Shown here: positions 59,167-64,000 of the stretch, piece by piece
Layout of the letters: each line of letters opens with the position of its first letter
Numbering within the stretch: the first letter of the stretch is position 1
Source of the DNA: CAWJNF01 sp963844235
Lineage (GTDB): Bacteria; Actinomycetota; Thermoleophilia; Gaiellales; Gaiellaceae
NCBI GenBank assembly: GCA_963844235.1
Contig: CAWJNF010000004.1
Span: 310,001-374,000, forward strand
Length of the DNA stretch: 64,000 bases
Reading direction: 5' to 3'
Notes under the pieces: generated by a model
The model's input: the letters and a program-made list of their open reading frames with translations, nothing else
The model's database searches: none
What the model was told of the DNA's origin: nothing
Made by a program: the position numbers and the translations under genes

Positions 59167-61097
59167 CCGACGTCTCGGTCACAGACGCGAACCGTCTGCT
59201 GCTCGAGTACGGAGCCGCCGGCGAGGACGTCGACATCCTCGACCCGGATGCGCGCCACCACATCGGCGTCGGCCTCACCCACCCGATCACCGTCCGCGTC
59301 CGCGGCTCGGCCGGCTACTTCTGCGCGGGCCTGACCGACGGGCCGCGCGTCGAGGTGGACGGCAACGTCGGCTGGGGCCTCGCCGACAACATGTACGAGG
59401 GCTCCGTCGTCGTCCGCGGCAACGCGGGGGCGATCGCGGGCGTCGCGATCCGTGGGGCCGAGGTCGTCGTGCGCGGCAACATCGGCTCGCGCGCCGGACA
59501 GGTGATGAAGGCAGGCACGCTCTGCTGCGGCGGCAACGCCAGCTTCATGGCCGGCTACATGATGTACGGCGGCCGCCTGGTGATCTGCGGCGACTCCGGC
59601 GAGAAGGTCGGTCAGGACATTCACGGCGGCACGATCTACGTGGGCGGCGCGATCGTCTCGCTCGGCACGGACGCCATGGAGGCAGAGCTCGAGCCCGGCG
59701 AGGAGGACGGCGTGCTCGAGTTCCTCGAGCGCTACGAGCTCCCGTTCGAGGGTCGGCTGAAGAAGATCGTCAACGCCGGCAAGAACCTCCACTACCCGCG
59801 CACCGAGCCGCGCGTCCGAGTGATCCCGTTCTTCGTCGGGTCGGAGCGGACGGAGTACTGGAACGGGAAGGTGCAGGAGGACATCGCCGTCAAGGCGCAG
59901 ATCGGCCGCTACCGCATCCGCGGCTACGGCGCCGGCCGGCCGCTGCCGCACCTGAACGACATCGCCTTCAGGCGCGACCTCACGACGGTCGCGCCCGACC
60001 CGGACGTGGTCTCCAAGGTCGACCTCGCCACGTCGCTCGGCGGTCGCTTCGGGGCGAAGCCGATCGACCTATCCATGCCGGCCATGATCGCGCCGATGTC
60101 GTACGGCGCCCTGTCGAAGTCGACGAAGGTCGCGCTCGCCAAGGCCTCCGCCCTCTCCGACATCTGCGACAACTCGGGCGAGGGCGGCCTCATCCCGGAG
60201 GTGCGCGCCGCCGCCAAGCGCGTCGTCGTCCAGTGCCTCGGCGGCAGGCTCGGCTGGAACGTGCACGTCATGCGCGAGGCCGACGGCGTCGAGATCTACA
60301 TCTCCCAGGGCGCGAAGCCCGGCCTGGGCGGCCAGCTGATGGCGAAGAAGGTGACCGAGGACATCGCGCGCCTGCGCGGCATCCCGGCCGGCATCGACCT
60401 GCGCTCGCCCTCCCGCCACCCCGACGTGCTCGGCGCCGACGACCTCGTGATCAAGGTCGAGGAGTTCCGCGAGGCGACGTCCTGGCAGAAGCCCATCTCG
60501 GTCAAGCTCGGCGCCGGCCGGGTTCGCGACGACATCAAGATCGCGTTCAAGGACGGCTTCGACTACGTCTGCCTGGACGGCGTCCAGGGCTCGACAGGCG
60601 CCGCGAGCAACGAAGTGCTCGAGTTCGTCGGCATCCCGACGCTGTCCGCGATCATGGAGGGCCTCGATGCCCTCGCCGAGATCGGCGCCACGGGCATGCA
60701 GGTCATGCTCATGGGCGGGGTCAAGGACGGGATCGACACGGCCAAGGCGCTCGCGCTCGGCGCGCACGGTGTCGCGCTCGGCACCTCGGCGATCATCGCC
60801 GGCGGCTGCATCGCGTGCCTCCAGTGCCACGTCGGTCATTGCGTGGTCGGGATCGCGACGCAGGATCCGGAACACGAGAAGCGCTACGACATCGACGTCG
60901 AGAGCTGGAACATCCACCGCTACCTCGAGGCGTTGCGGTGGCAGCTTGCGACGGTCGTCCAGACGCACGGCTACCGCTCGGTGTACGACCTCTCGCGCGA
61001 AGACCTCGTCGCGCTGACGCCGGAGGCCGCCGAGATCACGCGCCTCCCGTACGCGCCAGAGTACGCCGACAACACGCTGCACAAGGTGGCCGTCTGA
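59148..61097 (+). CDS. GXGXG plus FMN-binding glutamate synthase fusion (MgsB-MgsC like)
   Basis: A 649-residue protein starting GTG 59148. Residues about 20-190 are the GltB C-terminal-type GXGXG beta-helix (NVGWGLADNMYEGSVVVRGN, GQDIHGGTIYVGG). Residues about 230-600 are the FMN TIM-barrel of glutamate synthase (MIAPMSYGALSKSTKVALAK, NSGEGGLIPEVR, GAKPGLGGQL, LDGVQGSTGAASNEV, MLMGGVKDGIDTAKALALGA). A CIACLQCHVGHC cluster supplies the 3Fe-4S site. In methylotrophs these are separate genes mgsB and mgsC; here they are one. It likely uses ammonia or methylamine from the GATase partner and an oxo-acid. Confidence 0.9.
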   Translation: MASIHLADVSVTDANRLLLEYGAAGEDVDILDPDARHHIGVGLTHPITVRVRGSAGYFCAGLTDGPRVEVDGNVGWGLADNMYEGSVVVRGNAGAIAGVAIRGAEVVVRGNIGSRAGQVMKAGTLCCGGNASFMAGYMMYGGRLVICGDSGEKVGQDIHGGTIYVGGAIVSLGTDAMEAELEPGEEDGVLEFLERYELPFEGRLKKIVNAGKNLHYPRTEPRVRVIPFFVGSERTEYWNGKVQEDIAVKAQIGRYRIRGYGAGRPLPHLNDIAFRRDLTTVAPDPDVVSKVDLATSLGGRFGAKPIDLSMPAMIAPMSYGALSKSTKVALAKASALSDICDNSGEGGLIPEVRAAAKRVVVQCLGGRLGWNVHVMREADGVEIYISQGAKPGLGGQLMAKKVTEDIARLRGIPAGIDLRSPSRHPDVLGADDLVIKVEEFREATSWQKPISVKLGAGRVRDDIKIAFKDGFDYVCLDGVQGSTGAASNEVLEFVGIPTLSAIMEGLDALAEIGATGMQVMLMGGVKDGIDTAKALALGAHGVALGTSAIIAGGCIACLQCHVGHCVVGIATQDPEHEKRYDIDVESWNIHRYLEALRWQLATVVQTHGYRSVYDLSREDLVALTPEAAEITRLPYAPEYADNTLHKVAV

Positions 61098-63700
61098 TGG
61101 CCGCGCGTGAGTTCGCCTCGCCACCCGAGCCGGACGTCTACGGCATCGATCGGGTCGCAACGCCTCCCGTGCCGCCCGAGCTCCAGCCGAAGGACGACAT
61201 CCAGGACATCAACTACGTCCCGGCGCCCTGCCAGGTCGCGTGTCCCATCGGAACGGATGCCCCCTCGTACATCGCCTACATCTGGGAGGGCAAGGTCGAG
61301 GAGGCGTTCGAGGCGATCACCGCGACGAACCCGTTCTCGTCGGTCTGCGGGCGGGTGTGCGACGCGCCCTGCGAGCCGGCCTGCCGGCGCGCCGACTCGG
61401 ACGGCCCGCTCGCGATCCGCAACCTCAAGCGCTACGTCATGGACCAGCTCGGCGCCACGTACCGGCCGGCGGCCGTGCCGGTCACCCGCACGGAGACGGT
61501 CGGAATCGTCGGCGGCGGGCCGGCCGGGCTGACCGCCGCGCAGGATCTCGCCGAAGCCGGCTACGCCGTGGACGTGTACGAGCTGACCGACATGCTCGGC
61601 GGCTACATGACCTGGGGCATCCCCGCCTTCCGCTGCCCGCCCGAAGTCTTCAAGGAGGACATCGACCGCATGCTGGCGCGCTGCCCGGGCGTCACCGTTC
61701 ACCTCGGCGTCGGGCTCGACCGCGGCATCACGCTGGAGGAGCTGAAGGAACGCCACGACGCCGTGCTGTTGACGATCGGCGCCTGGTGGGCCAAGGGCCT
61801 GCGGATGGACAACGCGGGTGACGAGCGTGTCGTCGACGGCGTCGAGTTCCTGCGCCGGGTGAACGGCGGCGGGCGGCCGGAAATGCCGGCCCGGGTAATC
61901 GTGGTCGGCGCCGGCGACGTGGCAATGGACGCCTGCCGGGTGGCCAAGCGCCTGCCCGGCTGCGAGGACGTGCAGGTGCTCTACCGGCGCGGGCCCGACG
62001 AGATCCCCGCCCGCAAGGACGAGCTCTGGGGCGCGATCGAGGAGGGCATCGAGTTCGTCTACAACGTGCAGCCGGTCGCGATCCAGGCAGAGAACGGCAG
62101 CCTCGCGCTCCGGTGCCGGCGGACGGAGCTCGGCGAGCCGGGCGAGGACGGGCGCCGCGTGGCGATCGAGGTCCCCGGCTCCGAGCACGACTACGACGCC
62201 GGGCTCGTCATCCTCGCGACCGGCCAGAAGGCGGAGTCGGCGCACCTCGCCGAGCTCGGGCTGATGGCCGCCGAGAAGGTGCGAACCGACTGGGACTCGA
62301 TGCGTACGGAGGATCCCAGCGTCTTCGCAGCCGGTGACGCCGCCTTCGGGCCGTCGACGATCGTGAACGCGATGTACCACGGCCACCGGGCCGCCTACTA
62401 CGTAAAGGCGTTTCTCGAAGGCATCGACGAGCCGCTGCCCTACCGCACGCCGTACAAGACGCGCCGGGTCCCGATCGCCGAGGACGCACTCTGGGAGGTG
62501 TTCGCCCGGGAGCACCAGGACTTCCACGGCCTGGGCGAGAACCCGGTCGCGTTCCCGGAGATCGAGTCCGGCTACACGGAGGAGGCAGCGAAGCGAGAAG
62601 CGGCACGCTGCTACCGCTGCGACGCCGAGACCGGCTCGTCGGACTACAACGTCCGCACGCGCGAGGACATCTTCGTCATGGCGAGGACGATGCCGCAGGA
62701 CGCACGCAAGCAGCGCGCGCTCTTCACGAAGCGCCTCGAGGTCTCCCAGGCGAAGCAGTTCCATCCCGAGGTCGCCTCGCTCGACGACATCGTCTTCCTG
62801 CCCGCGAACCTCTCGCGGCTCGTCATCGACCCCTATCGCGACGCCTGCCGCGTGGCCACCGAGCTCGGCGGCGGGGCCATCGAGCTCGCCTCGCCGTTCC
62901 TGGTCGCCGGCTTCGACGATGCGCCCGACGAGGTACGCAAAGCCGTCGCGCACGGCGTCACGGCGTGCGGGCTCGCCTACGTGGGACGGCGCGCGCTCGG
63001 CGACGGAGTGCCCTGGCTGCAGCTGATCGGCGACGGGACCGAGCCGGATCCGTCGGCGGCTGCCGCAATCCACCCGTGGCCGATGACGGCCGGGATCCCC
63101 GCGGGGCCGGGTGGAGGGATCGGGGACCCGCCCCGCGACGGCCAGTTGATTGGCCTCTCGGCGACCACCGCCGATCTCCCGGAGGCGATTCCGTTTGCGC
63201 TCGATGCAGGCTACGACCTGCTCGTGCTGGAAGGCTCGCCGCCGGTCGGAGGCATGTGGGCCGAGCTAACGGGCGCTCCGGATCTCTCGGTGATGCGCGA
63301 TGCCATCCAGATCCTGCGACGCCTCAACCGCGAGGAGGACATCGAGCTCCTCTACTTCGGCGGCGTGCGCAGCGGTACGGACAGCGCGAAGCTGATCGGC
63401 CTTGGCGCCAACGCCGTCGTCGTCGGCATGAACCTCGCGCTCGCAGTCGGCGGCCGCATCGAGGGCAGCACGGTCGCCTTCTACGGCGACATCGCCCAGG
63501 AGGACCGGGCCGAGAAGGCGGAGCTCTTCCTGAACGCCCTGAGGGCGGAGGCGTCGATCATGCCACGCTGCACCGGCAAGACCGACATCCACAACCTCGA
63601 GCCCGAGGACCTGCGCGCGATCTCGGTCGCGACCGCCACGGCCGCCGGGATCCCGCTCGCCGGGTTCAACCCGAAGCTGGCGGCGCAGGCAGCCTCCTAG
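61097..63700 (+). CDS. GltD-like flavoprotein fused to a GltB-like barrel
   Basis: An 867-residue protein whose ATG overlaps the previous stop by one base. Residues about 35-110 carry the Fer4_20 cysteines (CQVACPIGTD, CGRVCDAPCEPACRR). Residues about 125-480 are a GltD-type FAD/NAD(P) reductase (GIVGGGPAGLTAAQDLAE, VVGAGDVAMDAC, FAAGDAAFG). A CYRCD pair follows. From about 520 to 867 a second domain resembles the FMN barrel half of glutamate synthase (LYFGGVRSGTDSAKLIGLGA, VVVGMNLALAVGG) but is shorter and lacks the Fe-S cysteines. Electron supply to the fused synthase upstream is the likely role; the extra barrel is unusual. Confidence 0.85.
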   Translation: MAAREFASPPEPDVYGIDRVATPPVPPELQPKDDIQDINYVPAPCQVACPIGTDAPSYIAYIWEGKVEEAFEAITATNPFSSVCGRVCDAPCEPACRRADSDGPLAIRNLKRYVMDQLGATYRPAAVPVTRTETVGIVGGGPAGLTAAQDLAEAGYAVDVYELTDMLGGYMTWGIPAFRCPPEVFKEDIDRMLARCPGVTVHLGVGLDRGITLEELKERHDAVLLTIGAWWAKGLRMDNAGDERVVDGVEFLRRVNGGGRPEMPARVIVVGAGDVAMDACRVAKRLPGCEDVQVLYRRGPDEIPARKDELWGAIEEGIEFVYNVQPVAIQAENGSLALRCRRTELGEPGEDGRRVAIEVPGSEHDYDAGLVILATGQKAESAHLAELGLMAAEKVRTDWDSMRTEDPSVFAAGDAAFGPSTIVNAMYHGHRAAYYVKAFLEGIDEPLPYRTPYKTRRVPIAEDALWEVFAREHQDFHGLGENPVAFPEIESGYTEEAAKREAARCYRCDAETGSSDYNVRTREDIFVMARTMPQDARKQRALFTKRLEVSQAKQFHPEVASLDDIVFLPANLSRLVIDPYRDACRVATELGGGAIELASPFLVAGFDDAPDEVRKAVAHGVTACGLAYVGRRALGDGVPWLQLIGDGTEPDPSAAAAIHPWPMTAGIPAGPGGGIGDPPRDGQLIGLSATTADLPEAIPFALDAGYDLLVLEGSPPVGGMWAELTGAPDLSVMRDAIQILRRLNREEDIELLYFGGVRSGTDSAKLIGLGANAVVVGMNLALAVGGRIEGSTVAFYGDIAQEDRAEKAELFLNALRAEASIMPRCTGKTDIHNLEPEDLRAISVATATAAGIPLAGFNPKLAAQAAS

Positions 63701-64000
63701 CAAGCAGCGACGAGGGCGGGCAGCTCGACCAGCCCGCGAATGACTGCGGCGGGCTCTGCCGGCGCGCCGGATGGCAGGCCTGCCCCGCGAACGTCGACCC
63801 AGATCCCGGCGATGCCGAGTCGCTGCGGTGCGGCGACGTCCCACTCGAGGTTGTCGCCGATCATCCAGGCGTCGCAGGGGCCGGCACCCAGCTGCTCGAG
63901 CACATGGAGGTAGACGCGCGTGTCGGGCTTGCCGACGCCGAGCTCACCCTCGATGGCGACGAATTCGAAGTGGGCGGCGAGATCCCAGCGCTCGATCTTC
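63697..64000 (-). CDS. HAD-superfamily hydrolase (C-terminal part)
   Basis: Runs off the window end; the visible 100 codons read ERWDLAAHFEFVAIEGELGV and GKPDTRVYLHVLEQLG (motif III Lys), then MIGDNLEWDVAAPQRLGIAG (motif IV Asp pair) and end LPALVAAC. This is the layout of a phosphoglycolate-phosphatase-like HAD enzyme. Its stop overlaps the convergent flavoprotein gene by four bases. Catalytic Asp motif I lies outside. Confidence 0.85.
   Translation of the reverse strand, partial: KIERWDLAAHFEFVAIEGELGVGKPDTRVYLHVLEQLGAGPCDAWMIGDNLEWDVAAPQRLGIAGIWVDVRGAGLPSGAPAEPAAVIRGLVELPALVAAC

Overview
The window is about two-thirds G+C, with dense genes, many GTG/TTG starts, several near-leaderless starts and actinobacterial-type families (ECF sigma factor, class III cyclases, PadR and PucR regulators, SnoaL-like lipoproteins). 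The core block rpsF-ssb-rpsR-rplI-dnaB-purA at 38.1-43.0 kb shows it is chromosomal. Gene content and style suggest a deep-branching actinobacterium of the Thermoleophilia type (inference; no rRNA is present to settle it). Several conserved genes carry single frameshifts, which could be real decay or errors in a metagenome-type assembly.

Layout. 0-10 kb: small secreted, regulatory and acetyltransferase genes separated by unusually long intergenic spacers. These spacers hold two dispersed repeat families and, at 8.1-10.0 kb, a run of broken genes. 10.3-24.9 kb: a catabolic island (Ldh2-type dehydrogenase, ECF sigma/anti-sigma pair, class III aminotransferase of lower G+C, a complete oligopeptide-type ABC operon with an SDR inside it, acetamidase, proton antiporter). 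It is bracketed by two same-orientation remnants of the 3' part of a selenocysteine-tRNA-like gene. 25-38 kb: stress, cell-wall and signalling genes (PadR pair, M23 peptidase, Asp-rich lipoprotein, diadenylate cyclase domain protein, Usp, UbiB kinase, two divergent class III cyclases, a ferritin-like protein). 38-43 kb: ribosome/replication core and purA. 45.2-51.5 kb: a formate dehydrogenase locus. 54.8-63.7 kb: a nitrogen-assimilation operon.

Formate dehydrogenase. The catalytic subunit (45183-47138) is read through an in-frame UGA at 45432 as selenocysteine, and a bacterial SECIS hairpin with the GGUCU apical loop lies in the same register as in E. coli fdhF. The N-terminal third of a normal FdhA/FdsA (2Fe-2S, 4Fe-4S and Mo-Fe4S4 domains) is absent from that gene. 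It is encoded three genes on, at 49042-49971, after a fused NuoE-NuoF diaphorase gene. FdhD and MobA genes for cofactor maturation follow. Together they should form a soluble NAD-dependent, molybdenum- and selenium-containing enzyme with a naturally split, permuted alpha subunit.

Nitrogen operon. A PucR-type regulator precedes a GlnT/GmaS-type glutamine synthetase, a class II glutamine amidotransferase, a GXGXG-FMN glutamate-synthase fusion, and a GltD-like flavoprotein fused to an extra GltB-like barrel. This is the gene set of N-methylglutamate synthase or a modular GOGAT, with unusual fusions. The synthetase gene ends in an 18-bp hairpin across its stop codon, and that 3' end is duplicated in a 100-bp tandem repeat.
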